64,000 bases of DNA from an uncultured Paracoccaceae bacterium (GTDB lineage Bacteria; Pseudomonadota; Alphaproteobacteria; Rhodobacterales; Rhodobacteraceae): assembly GCA_947498415.1 (NCBI GenBank), contig CANMKB010000004.1:248001-312000 (forward strand). The letters run 5' to 3'. How positions within the stretch are numbered: position 1 is the first letter of the stretch; every line of letters starts with the position of its first letter. Shown here piece by piece: positions 27,001 through 37,721 of this stretch. The position numbers were made by a program, and so were the translations under genes. The notes under the pieces were generated by a model that saw only the letters and a program-made list of their open reading frames with translations, ran no database searches and had not been told where the DNA came from.

Positions 27001-27611
27001 GTGCTTTCGCGAGACAAGACTACAAGATGTCATTTAGCACCGGCGGGCTCTTCCTGAACGAAAGCCTGGAAGTCGCGCGCTTGCATGAAAACGGTGAAGC
27101 TTGGGAAGACACAATTCTCAGAGCCATGGAGGAAGGCACAACCAGCCTACCGAAATCAGCATCGAACCGTCGATCGTTGCGCGAAATTTCTAATCGCCTG
27201 CTTACTCTTACGGATGAGGAACGCGCTTACCTTGTGGAAGAGGCGGACCGCTCCGAACAGCAGGCGATGTTGTGGATCGCCACATGCCGCGCATATCGGT
27301 TCATTCGTGAATTTGCGGTGGAAGTGGTGAGAGAGCGATACCTATCTTACCAACTCGATCTACCGCTCGAAAGCTTTGACATTCTTTTTGAGGCAAAAGC
27401 TGAATGGGATGAAGGACTGGCCGGATTAAGTCGGTCGACCCGCCTGAAACTTCGTCAAATCATGTTTCGCATGATGCGTGAAGCCGGGATCATTTCAGAA
27501 GATGATCGCATTCAAACCGCGATTATTTCCACACGTTTGAAACACATGATTGAAGACCACAACCCCGGCGATCTGGCCATTTTCCCCAGCGTTCCGGTCG
27601 AGGGAGCTTAA
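26997..27611 (+). CDS. brxA: BREX protein BrxA
   Basis: A 204-residue DUF1819 protein: YKMSFSTGGLFLNESLEVARL at the start, then a helical body (EERAYLVEEADRSEQQAMLWIATCRAYRFIREFA) typical of BrxA. It is a small DNA-binding component of type I BREX. It lies first after the regulator and one base before the brxB start. Confidence 0.92.
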   Translation: MSAFARQDYKMSFSTGGLFLNESLEVARLHENGEAWEDTILRAMEEGTTSLPKSASNRRSLREISNRLLTLTDEERAYLVEEADRSEQQAMLWIATCRAYRFIREFAVEVVRERYLSYQLDLPLESFDILFEAKAEWDEGLAGLSRSTRLKLRQIMFRMMREAGIISEDDRIQTAIISTRLKHMIEDHNPGDLAIFPSVPVEGA

Positions 27612-27612
27612 A

Positions 27613-28215
27613 TTGAAACGAGAACTAAACCGGAAAGAGCGGGCCGAGCATCTATACCGCGTGATCACCAGCGAACGTTTCCTGACCAAACAAGGCCTAG
27701 GGAATGAAGTGCCATTTTTTATCTACCCCTTTCCTGCCGAGGAAGGGCTCACCATGGTTGAGGATCGCGAAGATCTTGTGGCCCGAATTCAGCACTCTGG
27801 CACTCAAGTGTTGGACCTGAACCTTTACGATATCGCGCTCGACATACTTTCAGAGCGCGGGATCTTAGAGCAGGTTCTCGAAATTGAGGCCGACAGTAGC
27901 AAGGGTGAGATCAAGGAGCTTCTACAAGGCGTCTTGGACCCACAGGCCCACCTGATCCCGCGTATTGGACAGGCGATCCAAGCACTCCCGCATGACGTCA
28001 TTTTCTTGTCAGGCGTCGGTGAGGTATACCCTTACATCCGCTCTCACAACGTGCTGAACAACCTACAAAGCACTGCGAAAGAAGCACCAACCGTTCTCTT
28101 CTTCCCAGGAAGCTATACCCATGCTTTGGCGACTGGCGCGTCATTGGATCTCTTTGGTCAGCTTCATGACGACAAGTATTACCGCGCCTTCAACATTCTG
28201 AATTACGAGGTCTAA
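27613..28215 (+). CDS. brxB: BREX protein BrxB
   Basis: A 200-residue DUF1788 protein. The start is TTG at 27613, with AGGGAG six bases upstream; longer in-frame starts run inside brxA. Signature segments: YRVITSERFL, FFIYPFPAEEG, and near the end VLFFPGSYT with LFGQLHDDKYYRAFNIL. BrxB is essential in type I BREX, though its biochemical role is not fixed. Four bases separate it from brxC. Confidence 0.92.
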   Translation: MKRELNRKERAEHLYRVITSERFLTKQGLGNEVPFFIYPFPAEEGLTMVEDREDLVARIQHSGTQVLDLNLYDIALDILSERGILEQVLEIEADSSKGEIKELLQGVLDPQAHLIPRIGQAIQALPHDVIFLSGVGEVYPYIRSHNVLNNLQSTAKEAPTVLFFPGSYTHALATGASLDLFGQLHDDKYYRAFNILNYEV

Positions 28216-28219
28216 GCCC

Positions 28220-31200
28220 ATGGCCCAGCTGCTAAAAGATATTTTTGAGAAACCCGTTGATCGCGCCATTGACGGCGTCATCAAGGCCGACGACGAGGCA
28301 AGCCTTCGCGTCGAACTCGACGAGTACGTCATCACAGGGGAGATCGGCCAACGGCTGGAACAGTTCCTCGAGGCCTACAACAATTATGACACTTCAAATG
28401 GCGTCTGGATCTCTGGCTTCTTTGGCTCTGGTAAGTCGCACTTGCTGAAGATGCTGGCTCTACTGCTTGAAAATCGTGAAGTCGACGGCAAAACCGCTCA
28501 CGAGATCTTCGCTGAAAAGCTCAAAGGCGAGCCAATGCTGGCAGGCGCACTCAACAAGGCCGTTTCCATCCCGTCGAAATCGATCTTGTTCAATATCGAC
28601 CAGAAGGCAGATGTGATCTCGAAAACGGATGTAGATGCGCTTCTATCTGTCTTCCAAAAGGTCTTTGACGAAGCCTGCGGATTCTATGGCAAACAGCCTC
28701 ATATCGCGCAATTCGAACGCGACTTGCAGGGGCGTGGGCAATTCGAGGCATTCAAAGAAGCTTTTCGAAGCGCTGCCGGTAAAGACTGGGAACGCGGTCG
28801 AGAACAGGCGCTGCTCGAAGCCAAGAATATTGCGACAGCGTTTGCAGAAGCAACCGGTGGTGATCCTTCAGATGCAAAAGACATCCTGAGCCAATACCGG
28901 AAGGACACACGCGTCTCGATTGAGGACTTCGCTGGCACAGTCAAAGCTTGGATCAATGACCAGCCCAAGGGTTTCCGGCTCAACTTCTTCGTTGACGAAG
29001 TCGGCCAATATATTGCGGACAATGTAAAGCTCATGACCAACCTGCAAACCATCGCAGAGAGCCTTAACACCAAATGCAAAGGGCAGGCTTGGATCATAGT
29101 AACTGCGCAGCAAGACATGGCGTCGGTTATCGGCGACATGACGCAACAGCAAGAGAATGACTTCTCCAAAATTCAGGCCCGCTTCAGCAACCGTATGCCG
29201 CTGAACTCGGCCGATGTCGCCGAAGTGATCCAGCGCCGCCTCCTCGCCAAGACGTCGGAAGGGCAAGTGACGCTTGGCAACCTTCATGACCGCGAAGAAA
29301 ACAACCTCAAGACCCTGTTCGATTTTGCTGACGGCTCGATGAAGCTCAAAAACTACCGGGATCGCGAACACTTCATCTCAAGCTATCCTTTCCCCCCCTA
29401 TCAGTATGACCTCTTTCAAATGGCGATCACGTCTTTGTCGGAGCACAACGCATTTGAAGGCAAACACAGCTCGGTCGGCGAGCGGTCGATGTTGGGCGTT
29501 TTCCAAGAGGTCTCGAAGAAGCTGAAAGACAAAGAAGTCGGAGGGTTGGCCACTTTCGATCTCATGTTCGAAGGGATCCGCACCGCGCTGAAATCTTCGG
29601 TTCAGCAGAGTATTCAGATTGCCGAAAAAAACCTGGACGATCCGTTCGCCGTTCGGGTCTTGAAATCCTTGTTTCTCGTCAAATACGTCAAAGGCTTCAA
29701 ACCGTCGGTTCGAAACATCGGAATTCTGCTCCTGTCAGAGTTTGAGGCGGACCAGACGAGCCAACGCCGCAAGATCGAGGAAGCATTGAGCCGTCTGGAA
29801 AGGGAAACCTATATCCAGCGGAACGGTGAGGTCTATGAGTTCCTCACCAATGAGGAAAAGGATGTCGAAGCGGAAATCAAAGCCCTCGACATAGACCCTT
29901 CTGAGCTCTCGAAAGAACTCGAAACCCTCGCATTCGATACCATTCTGCGTCATCGCAAGATCAAACATCTCGCAACGAACAGCGAATATTCTTTTACCCG
30001 GAAGCTTGATGATCACGCGGTTGGTCGCGAGTACGAACTGGCAATCAATCTCGTTTCGCCCCTCAGCGACGAGGTTGAAAGCCCCGATGGCATTCGAATG
30101 AAAACTATGTCTCGGGAAGAGCTCGCGGTTGCCATGAAACCAGATGCCAACTTCGTCCGCGACCTGATCCTGTTTAAGCAAACGGACAAGTTCATCCGTC
30201 AGTCCCGCAGCGGTTCTCCGCAGCCGGGCCGCGACCGTATCGTCGCAGAAAAAGGAGAACAAAACGGCCGCCGCGCAAAGGACCTTGAAATGCGGCTTCG
30301 CAAGTTGATGGGAAGCGCCCGACTTTTCGTCAGGGGTGACGAATTGGAGATCGGTGGAGAGGATGCTCAAGAGCGCATTAGCAAGGCGTTCCAGTCCCTG
30401 GTCGACAAAGTCTACACCAATCTCCCGATGCTGCGCGGCGTCAGCTATACCGAGGCCGATATCAACAAAGCGGTACAGTCGGAAAGCGGGCTCTTCGGTT
30501 CTGACGGCACAGGTATCAACGAAGCCGAACAAGACGTCCTCAGCTTCATCAATGCGCAGGCACGCAACGGGGTGAAGGTCTCCGTCAAATATCTGGCTGA
30601 TCGGTTCACATCCAAACCCTACGGCTGGCCAGTAACCGCAGTCCTTTGCCTTGCAGGCAGCTTGGTCGCCAAAGGAAAAATCGAAGCGCGCGTCGACAGC
30701 GCCATCAAGGAAGGGCTGGATCTCGCCAAGGCGTTGAACAACAGTCACGCGCTAACGAACATATTGCTGACCCCTCAGACGGAATTCTCCGCTGCAGAAA
30801 TTCGTCGGGCGAAAGAACTTTATCAGGAGCTCTTTGCGCAGCCCTCATCAGGAACAGATGCGCGCAGTTTGGGCGCAGAATGGGCCACAAGCATTGATAC
30901 ACTTGAAGCCGAGGTAGACGGGCTTGTTCGCCAGTCGCACCGCTACCCTTTCCTAACCGCGCTCGAGCCGTTTCATGAACTGCTGCGGGGCATGAAAGGC
31001 AAGCCAGCGAACTGGTATATTTCCGACGCGCCCAAGCGCGAGGATGACCTTCTGAACGCGAAGGAAGATATCCTGGACAAGGTGAAGTCCTTCATGGGTG
31101 GCGCGCAAAAGGGTATCTACGACGATGCCCGCGATATGCTCACCAGCCAATCTGCCAACATCGACTATGTCGATCCTGATGCTGGGGCGAAGCTGCGCGC

Positions 31201-31738
31201 CGCATTAGAGGATCCGGGCTGCTTTAAAGGCTCAATGATCCAGAACCTCAAATCCGACCTGTTTGATCTGAAAAACAAGGTCGAACTCAAGGTGCTTGAG
31301 GAACGCAAAGCCGTCATCGCAGAGGTCGAAGACGTCTCTGCTAAAATCGCACAAATGCCGGACTTCCAGACACTTGATCCGGACAAACAGGCCCGCATCA
31401 CCGCCCGCATTGAAAGCCACAAGGCAGGTCTTGATACGGTCACGCTGATCCCCGTACTGCGCGACCGTGCCAATGGCGCGCGCACCAACCTGCTGTCGGA
31501 CGTCGTCACCGAACTCGACCGCCTCGCGCGACCGACACCTGCGCCCGAGCCACAGCCCGGCATGTCGGACCGGCCTGCGCCCGCGCCGCAGCCCCCCACA
31601 ACGGTTCTCGCCTCGCAGCTGAAGGTCACAGCCCCCAAAACGCTGCTGACCGATGAGGCCGACGTCGACCAATACCTTGAAGAAATGAAAAAGACCCTGC
31701 TGGCCGAAATCCGCGCTGGTAAGAAAGTTATTGTGTAA
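28220..31738 (+). CDS. brxC: BREX ATPase BrxC
   Basis: A 1172-residue P-loop ATPase, the usual size for type I BrxC. Walker A GFFGSGKS is at residues 66-73; the acidic Walker B-like strand is FFVDEVGQYI, near residue 255. The rest is mainly helical with a coiled-coil-like C-terminus and a Pro-rich linker near residue 1115. BrxC is required for both host methylation and phage exclusion. The stop overlaps the pglX start (TAATG). Confidence 0.93.
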   Translation: MAQLLKDIFEKPVDRAIDGVIKADDEASLRVELDEYVITGEIGQRLEQFLEAYNNYDTSNGVWISGFFGSGKSHLLKMLALLLENREVDGKTAHEIFAEKLKGEPMLAGALNKAVSIPSKSILFNIDQKADVISKTDVDALLSVFQKVFDEACGFYGKQPHIAQFERDLQGRGQFEAFKEAFRSAAGKDWERGREQALLEAKNIATAFAEATGGDPSDAKDILSQYRKDTRVSIEDFAGTVKAWINDQPKGFRLNFFVDEVGQYIADNVKLMTNLQTIAESLNTKCKGQAWIIVTAQQDMASVIGDMTQQQENDFSKIQARFSNRMPLNSADVAEVIQRRLLAKTSEGQVTLGNLHDREENNLKTLFDFADGSMKLKNYRDREHFISSYPFPPYQYDLFQMAITSLSEHNAFEGKHSSVGERSMLGVFQEVSKKLKDKEVGGLATFDLMFEGIRTALKSSVQQSIQIAEKNLDDPFAVRVLKSLFLVKYVKGFKPSVRNIGILLLSEFEADQTSQRRKIEEALSRLERETYIQRNGEVYEFLTNEEKDVEAEIKALDIDPSELSKELETLAFDTILRHRKIKHLATNSEYSFTRKLDDHAVGREYELAINLVSPLSDEVESPDGIRMKTMSREELAVAMKPDANFVRDLILFKQTDKFIRQSRSGSPQPGRDRIVAEKGEQNGRRAKDLEMRLRKLMGSARLFVRGDELEIGGEDAQERISKAFQSLVDKVYTNLPMLRGVSYTEADINKAVQSESGLFGSDGTGINEAEQDVLSFINAQARNGVKVSVKYLADRFTSKPYGWPVTAVLCLAGSLVAKGKIEARVDSAIKEGLDLAKALNNSHALTNILLTPQTEFSAAEIRRAKELYQELFAQPSSGTDARSLGAEWATSIDTLEAEVDGLVRQSHRYPFLTALEPFHELLRGMKGKPANWYISDAPKREDDLLNAKEDILDKVKSFMGGAQKGIYDDARDMLTSQSANIDYVDPDAGAKLRAALEDPGCFKGSMIQNLKSDLFDLKNKVELKVLEERKAVIAEVEDVSAKIAQMPDFQTLDPDKQARITARIESHKAGLDTVTLIPVLRDRANGARTNLLSDVVTELDRLARPTPAPEPQPGMSDRPAPAPQPPTTVLASQLKVTAPKTLLTDEADVDQYLEEMKKTLLAEIRAGKKVIV

Positions 31739-34700
31739 TGGATACCAACGCGCTCAAGAAATTTGCACAGGCCGCCCGCAACCTGCTGATCGATCAGGTC
31801 ACCTCCAAGCTCGACGTCGTTCTGGCCGAGGGCAGCGCCGCGCGGCGTGAGACCCCCAAAGCCATCAAAGACCTCGAAAACGCCATCAACAAGGCCGACA
31901 AACAGCAGGTCATCGAACAGGTCGCTTACACGTGGTTCAACCGCTTCACCGCCCTGCGCTTCATGGATACCAACGGCTACACGCAGGTCCGCACTGTCTC
32001 CCCCGCCGACGGAGCCACGCGGCCCGAGCTTTTGTCAGAAGCGATGGCGGGCAACCTGCCGGACGGCGCGCCTGCCAACATTCAGTCCCTCCTCGACGGG
32101 CGCACGCCGTCGCATGACCCGCAGGCCGAGGCCTACCGCCTCCTGCTCGTCCACACCTGCAACCAGTGGCATGGCCCCATGCCGTTCCTGTTCGAGGAAA
32201 TCGACGACTACACCGAACTGCTGATGCCCGAGGATCTGCTGTCGCAATCCTCGATCCTTGCCGAGCTGCGCAGGGTCATGACGGAAGACGCCTGTCAGGA
32301 TGTCGAGATCATCGGCTGGCTCTACCAGTTCTACATCTCGGAGAAAAAGGATCAGGTCTTCGCGGGCCTCAAGAAGAACCAGAAGATCACGGCCGAGAAC
32401 ATCCCCGCAGCGACGCAGCTGTTCACACCGCATTGGATCGTTCGCTATCTGGTGGAGAACTCGCTGGGGCGGCTCTGGCTGCTGAACCGGCCGCAAAGCC
32501 GTCTGGCCGATCGGATGGACTATTACATCGCGCCCGAAGTGCCCGAGACGGACTTCCTGAAAATCACCCGCCCCGAAGAGATCCGCATCTGCGATCCGGC
32601 GGCGGGCTCGGGGCACATGCTGACCTATGCCTTTGACCTGCTCTACGACATCTACGAAGAAGAGGGATATGACGCGACCGAAATCCCCGCGCTGATCCTG
32701 GCAAACAACCTGACGGGGGTGGAGATTGACGACCGCGCGGGCGCGCTGGCGGCCTTTGCGCTGGCGATGAAGGCGGCAGCAAAGCTGGGGCGGCGACGGT
32801 TCCTGCGGATGGAGGCAAAGCCCGACATCTGCGTCTTGCAGAACGTGGCCTTTACCGATGCCGAGATGCAGGACGTGGCCGCCGTGGTGGGCAAGGATCT
32901 GTTCACGGACGAGCTGCGCGAGACGCTGGGGCAGTTCGAGCAGGCCAAGAACTTCGGCTCGCTGATCGTGCCGAAGCTGCGCGACCCGGCCGAGACACTG
33001 CGGGTGGTCGAGGCGCGGGATTTTGGCGGCGACCTGCTGCTGAAAGAGGTGCAGGAGCGCATTGTCGCCGTGCTGCGCATGGCCGAGGCGCTGTCGCCGA
33101 AGTATCACGTCGTGGTGGCCAACCCGCCCTATATGGGTAGCGGTGGCATGAACACCCAACTCTACAAATTTCTTGAGGGTCATTTTCCAAGCGGGAAGAG
33201 TGACCTCATGACAGCATTTATGCTGCGCACATCCCTACTTGGGATGAAGAAAGGATTTGCGTCAGCGGTCACGTTGGATAGCTGGATGTTCTTATCTTCA
33301 TACGAAGAGCTCAGAGGCAAAGTTCTGGAAGAAAACCACTTGAGCTCAATGCTGCACGTTGGCTGGAACTGCTTCCCCGATGGCCATGTCTACAATCGTG
33401 GCACCGCATTTGTAACGTGCATTGGGAGGAAGCTCGGAAGTGGCGCCTTCATTAACTTGAGTACGTTTCCCGCCACTAAAGACAAGCAACAAGCTTTTCT
33501 TGAGGTGCGGCCCTTAGGGTCCAATGCCCACTTCAAGTCAAGCAATGACTTTGGCAAACTTCCTGGAAATCAGATCGCGTATTGGCTGTCTGATAAGCTT
33601 GAAGCGGCATTTGAAAATTCCCCTGCATTCTCTGAGGTAGCAGAACCGCGAAAAGGAATGGTCACAGCCGATAATCCACGCTTTATTCGTCTTTGGCAGG
33701 AGGTCTCCCTCAATAAGGCGTTTACTGGGGCAAAGTCGCGCGCCGAAGCAAAAGCCAGCAAGGGGAAGTGGTTCCCCTACCTAAAGGGTGGCCCCTTCCG
33801 TCGATGGTATGGAAATCAAGAACACTTCGTAAATTGGGAGCATGATGGAGCCGAGCTTCTGAACATGAAGGGCAACGGCTACAAGGTCGGCTCAACCAAC
33901 CATAATTTCGACTACATATTCAAACCAGCAATCACATGGACGAAGGTAACCTCCGGCACTAATGGATTTCGTGTCAACTCTTCCGGATATTTATTTGACG
34001 ATGCTTCGGGTCTTTGCGCAGTTAGGAACCGAGATCATCTATTTCCAATTCTTGCATTCGTAAATGCTCCAGTCATCTACTCGGCCCTCGCTGCTTTGAG
34101 CCCTACTATAAATTTGAATCCGGGCGCGATTGCACAAGTACCATACATCGAGAAGCTTACGACGGCGGAGACTGCAGAACGTTGCGTTGAAATTTCCAAA
34201 TCCGACTGGGACGCCTACGAAACCTCCTGGGATTTCACCACGCTCCCGCTGCTCGCGCCCGATCATCGCGGCGAGACGCTGGCGGACAGCTACGCCACCC
34301 TCCGCGCCCATTGGCAGTCCATGACGGACGAGGTGCTTACGTTGGAGGAAGAGAATAACCGCATCTTCATCGACGCCTATGGCTTGCAAGACGAGCTGAC
34401 GCCCGAGGTGCCGATCGAGGAGATCACCCTCACCTGCAACCCCGCCTATCGCTATGGCATCAAGAACGACGCCGCCGCCAACGAGACCCGCCTGCGCGCC
34501 GACACCATGGCCGAGTTCCTCTCTTACGCTGTGGGCTGCATGTTCGCCCGCTACAGCCTCGACGCGCCGGGCCTGATCCTCGCCAACCAGGGCGAGACGC
34601 TGGCGGATTACCTCGCTCGCATCCCCGAACCCAGCTTCATGCCGGACGAAGATAACGTTATCCCCGTGCTCGACGCCGACTGGTTCTCTGATGACATCAC

Positions 34701-35220
34701 CGAACGCTTCCGCCTGTTCCTGCGCGCGACCTTCGGCGAGGCGCATTTTCGCGAGAACCTGAAGTTCATTGAGGACAGTCTGGGCAAGGACATCCGCAAA
34801 TACTTCACCAAGGATTTCTACGCCGACCACGTGAAGCGTTACAAGAAGCGCCCGATCTACTGGATGTTCTCCAGCCCCAAGGGGACGTTTAACGCGCTGA
34901 TCTACATGCACCGGTATCAAAGCGACACCGTGTCGGTGCTGCTCAACGACTACCTGCGCGAGTTCATCACCAAGCTGGAGGGCGAACGCGCCCGGCTGGA
35001 CAAGCTGTCCGATGATCCAACCGCGACGCAGGGCCAGAAGACCAAGGCGCTGAAGGATGTGGCGGCGGTGGCCAAGCAGATCGACGAGCTGAACGAATGG
35101 GAACGGGACGTGATCTTCCCGCTGGCGCAGCAGAAGATCGAGATCGATCTGGATGACGGGGTAAAGGCTAACTATCCGAAGTTCGGCTCTGCGATGAAAA
35201 AGATCGTGGGGCTGTCATGA
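31738..35220 (+). CDS. pglX: BREX-1 adenine-specific DNA methyltransferase PglX
   Basis: A 1160-residue N6-adenine methyltransferase that marks host DNA. SAM-binding motif I DPAAGSGHM is at residues 286-294 and the catalytic NPPY at 462-465. Target recognition is expected in the region after about residue 470. Base composition changes inside the gene: the 5' part to about 33,120 and the 3' part from about 34,190 are very GC-rich, while the stretch between, just after NPPY, is clearly poorer in GC. The frame is intact throughout. Overlaps pglZ by four bases. Confidence 0.95.
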   Translation: MDTNALKKFAQAARNLLIDQVTSKLDVVLAEGSAARRETPKAIKDLENAINKADKQQVIEQVAYTWFNRFTALRFMDTNGYTQVRTVSPADGATRPELLSEAMAGNLPDGAPANIQSLLDGRTPSHDPQAEAYRLLLVHTCNQWHGPMPFLFEEIDDYTELLMPEDLLSQSSILAELRRVMTEDACQDVEIIGWLYQFYISEKKDQVFAGLKKNQKITAENIPAATQLFTPHWIVRYLVENSLGRLWLLNRPQSRLADRMDYYIAPEVPETDFLKITRPEEIRICDPAAGSGHMLTYAFDLLYDIYEEEGYDATEIPALILANNLTGVEIDDRAGALAAFALAMKAAAKLGRRRFLRMEAKPDICVLQNVAFTDAEMQDVAAVVGKDLFTDELRETLGQFEQAKNFGSLIVPKLRDPAETLRVVEARDFGGDLLLKEVQERIVAVLRMAEALSPKYHVVVANPPYMGSGGMNTQLYKFLEGHFPSGKSDLMTAFMLRTSLLGMKKGFASAVTLDSWMFLSSYEELRGKVLEENHLSSMLHVGWNCFPDGHVYNRGTAFVTCIGRKLGSGAFINLSTFPATKDKQQAFLEVRPLGSNAHFKSSNDFGKLPGNQIAYWLSDKLEAAFENSPAFSEVAEPRKGMVTADNPRFIRLWQEVSLNKAFTGAKSRAEAKASKGKWFPYLKGGPFRRWYGNQEHFVNWEHDGAELLNMKGNGYKVGSTNHNFDYIFKPAITWTKVTSGTNGFRVNSSGYLFDDASGLCAVRNRDHLFPILAFVNAPVIYSALAALSPTINLNPGAIAQVPYIEKLTTAETAERCVEISKSDWDAYETSWDFTTLPLLAPDHRGETLADSYATLRAHWQSMTDEVLTLEEENNRIFIDAYGLQDELTPEVPIEEITLTCNPAYRYGIKNDAAANETRLRADTMAEFLSYAVGCMFARYSLDAPGLILANQGETLADYLARIPEPSFMPDEDNVIPVLDADWFSDDITERFRLFLRATFGEAHFRENLKFIEDSLGKDIRKYFTKDFYADHVKRYKKRPIYWMFSSPKGTFNALIYMHRYQSDTVSVLLNDYLREFITKLEGERARLDKLSDDPTATQGQKTKALKDVAAVAKQIDELNEWERDVIFPLAQQKIEIDLDDGVKANYPKFGSAMKKIVGLS

Positions 35221-37712
35221 GGGACCGGATCAAAGCGGGCCTAGAGCGGTTGTTCATAGATCAGCGGATTGTCTTCTGGTACGACGCCGCGCGCGACATG
35301 CGGGCCGAATATGACGCCGTGGATCTGCCGGATGTGGAAAAGGTCGAGATCGCCAATAACGAGTTCGGCCTGAAATACCGGATGCTGCGGCAAGAGCCGA
35401 AACAGAAGTTTCTGGTCTTCCACGACGGCCCCGCGCCCGAGATGGGCGACAATTGGCTGCTGGATCTCTATTTCGCCTGTGGGGTCTTCAAGGCCGATCA
35501 GGCGGCGATCTGGTTGGCTGAACTGGGCCTGCCGCTGCAATTCGAGGACGTGGTGCGCGACCACATGGAGTTCTACCGCGCCAAGGGCCGGGTTGAGGCG
35601 CTGAAGCAGATGATCACCCCGTCTGACACAAAGACCGATGTGCTACGCCGCATGCTGGCCGTCTGCGCCGGGGCTGAGGGTGCCCTGGACACGGTCATCG
35701 AGGAGCTGCTGGCCGAGCTTGCAGACGAGCGCGACGACGCCATGCGCCTAATGGAGCGGTCCGGTCTGACAGAGTTCTTCTGGAAGCAGGTTGAGAATGC
35801 CTACGGCTATGTCAGCGATGCGCCTGACTTTGAGGATTTCGCGATCACATTGTTCCAGTCCTGCTATGCCCGCGCCTTAGGCGAAGAAGGCAAGCTGAAC
35901 GGCGAGGCGCTTCTTGTATTCCGCCGTTGGAAGAATAACCGGCTGGGGGCGAAGGCGTTTGAAACGCTGAGTGGGAAGTACCAGGACATCCTACGGATCC
36001 CTGAAGACGTGCAAGAGCGCGACATCAAGGCCCTGCGTGGCATTGACCACTTCGAGGAGATCGACCGGCAGATCATCCGCTCTCTGGTGCGTGAGATGGC
36101 GAGCCAGACAGTCTCATCTGCCGAGGTGCTGAAGACCGTGCGAGAGCGTAGGCAAAGCCATTGGTATCCGACCTATGAGGATATTTATCAAGCGATCGGC
36201 TATGCCACAGAATTCCAGCAGGCGCTGGCTGAGGCGAACCTGACCATGACCTCCCCCGCTGAGGGGGTTAAGCGCTATGTTTCGCACTGGTACAAGATCG
36301 ACCAGCTCTACCGCAAATTCATCTATCATATGCAAAAGAGCGGTCAGGCTTCGTTGCTTAGCGCGTTGTTCGAGAGCGTAGAGAACCGATACACGACCAA
36401 TTTCCTGTCTACCGTCAATAATGCCTGGCAGGACCAGATCGCTGGACTGAGCGATTGGAAGATATCGGGTTTTGCTCATCAGACCGATTTTTACATGGAC
36501 CAGGCCGCCGAATTCCGCCGCCGCGATCAGAAGGTGGTGGTGATCATCTCAGACGCGTTGCGCTATGAGGTTGCAGAAGAAGCGCTGCGCGAGATCCGCA
36601 AGCTGAACCGGTTCGACGCCGACCTAAAGCCGATGATTTCTGCGCTGCCCAGCTACACGCAACTCGGCATGGCTGCGCTCTTACCGAACAAGGATCTGGA
36701 GCTGTCGGAGGACGGCAACGTGTCTTCGTTTGGCTTGCCTACTCAGGGAACCGCAAACCGCGAAAAGGTTCTGGGCATGGGGCGTGCCGGAGACCGTGTC
36801 AAAGCCATGAAGGCCGATGATTTCATGAGCTTGAAGGCGGACGACGGAAAAGAGGTGTTCCGCGATCATGACATTCTCTACCTCTATCACAACAGGATCG
36901 ACATCGTTGGCGACAAGCTCGCCACCGAGGAACGCGTGACAGAGGCTGCAGAGGTCGCTGTCGAAGATCTGACCAAACTGGTCCGCAAGCTCACAACCGC
37001 CAACTTTTCCAACATTCTTGTGACGGCCGATCACGGCTTCATCTATCAGCACCGCGCGTTGGACGAGACAGATTTTTCGGTAGCGGTTCCTGCTGGTGCG
37101 GAAATCCTTGTTAAAAATCGTCGATTTATCATTGGGCGAGACCTTGATGCGACATCTGGAATGAAGAAGTTCTCATCCGCAAATCTGGGTCTATCAGGTA
37201 ACTTGGATGTTCTACTGCCCAATTCGATCAATCGTATGCGCGTCAAGGGGGCGGGAAGCCGGTTTGTGCATGGCGGGGCCACGCTTCAAGAGGTCATTGT
37301 TCCCGTACTCCGCGTTGGTAAACGACGCGAAGCCGATGTCGAAAAAGTTGAAGTGCAGATCATCGTAACTGGAAAAAGCCTGATCTCTTCCGGCCAAACA
37401 GCGGTCACTCTCTATCAAACACAGCCGGTTTCAGAGAAACAGCAACAACGTGATGTTCTTGCTGGGATTTACGCTTCGGACGGCACGCTCATTTCAGATG
37501 AGCACCCGCTGACCTTTGACTACACCTCGCAAAATGCGCGCGAACGGGAGCTGCCCATCAAGTTCCTGCTTTCTCGCGATGCTGATCGGTTCAACAACCA
37601 GGACGTCTTTCTCAAGCTTCGCGAACGTATCGGCAAGACGAGCCACTTCGAGGATTACACAAGCCACCGTTTCCAACTGCGTCGTGGCATATCGACAGAT
37701 TTCGACTTTTAA
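35217..37712 (+). CDS. pglZ: BREX protein PglZ (alkaline-phosphatase superfamily)
   Basis: An 831-residue protein with a PglZ domain at about residues 440-700. The metal-site strand VVVIISDALRYEV has Asp446, and the second site is VTADHGF with Asp605-His606. PglZ proteins are nucleases/phosphodiesterases of the alkaline phosphatase fold and bind PglX. GC content is high in the first third and lower afterwards, like a mosaic with pglX. It lies nine bases before brxL. Confidence 0.94.
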   Translation: MRDRIKAGLERLFIDQRIVFWYDAARDMRAEYDAVDLPDVEKVEIANNEFGLKYRMLRQEPKQKFLVFHDGPAPEMGDNWLLDLYFACGVFKADQAAIWLAELGLPLQFEDVVRDHMEFYRAKGRVEALKQMITPSDTKTDVLRRMLAVCAGAEGALDTVIEELLAELADERDDAMRLMERSGLTEFFWKQVENAYGYVSDAPDFEDFAITLFQSCYARALGEEGKLNGEALLVFRRWKNNRLGAKAFETLSGKYQDILRIPEDVQERDIKALRGIDHFEEIDRQIIRSLVREMASQTVSSAEVLKTVRERRQSHWYPTYEDIYQAIGYATEFQQALAEANLTMTSPAEGVKRYVSHWYKIDQLYRKFIYHMQKSGQASLLSALFESVENRYTTNFLSTVNNAWQDQIAGLSDWKISGFAHQTDFYMDQAAEFRRRDQKVVVIISDALRYEVAEEALREIRKLNRFDADLKPMISALPSYTQLGMAALLPNKDLELSEDGNVSSFGLPTQGTANREKVLGMGRAGDRVKAMKADDFMSLKADDGKEVFRDHDILYLYHNRIDIVGDKLATEERVTEAAEVAVEDLTKLVRKLTTANFSNILVTADHGFIYQHRALDETDFSVAVPAGAEILVKNRRFIIGRDLDATSGMKKFSSANLGLSGNLDVLLPNSINRMRVKGAGSRFVHGGATLQEVIVPVLRVGKRREADVEKVEVQIIVTGKSLISSGQTAVTLYQTQPVSEKQQQRDVLAGIYASDGTLISDEHPLTFDYTSQNARERELPIKFLLSRDADRFNNQDVFLKLRERIGKTSHFEDYTSHRFQLRRGISTDFDF

Positions 37713-37721
37713 GGACCTATC

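Noticed and set aside
29735..30748. A 337-codon frame on the - strand opposite brxC
   Set aside because: No domain or ribosome site; brxC is intact on the + strand.
32035..33183. A 382-codon frame on the - strand opposite pglX
   Set aside because: It covers the GC-rich methyltransferase core, where long shadow frames are common.
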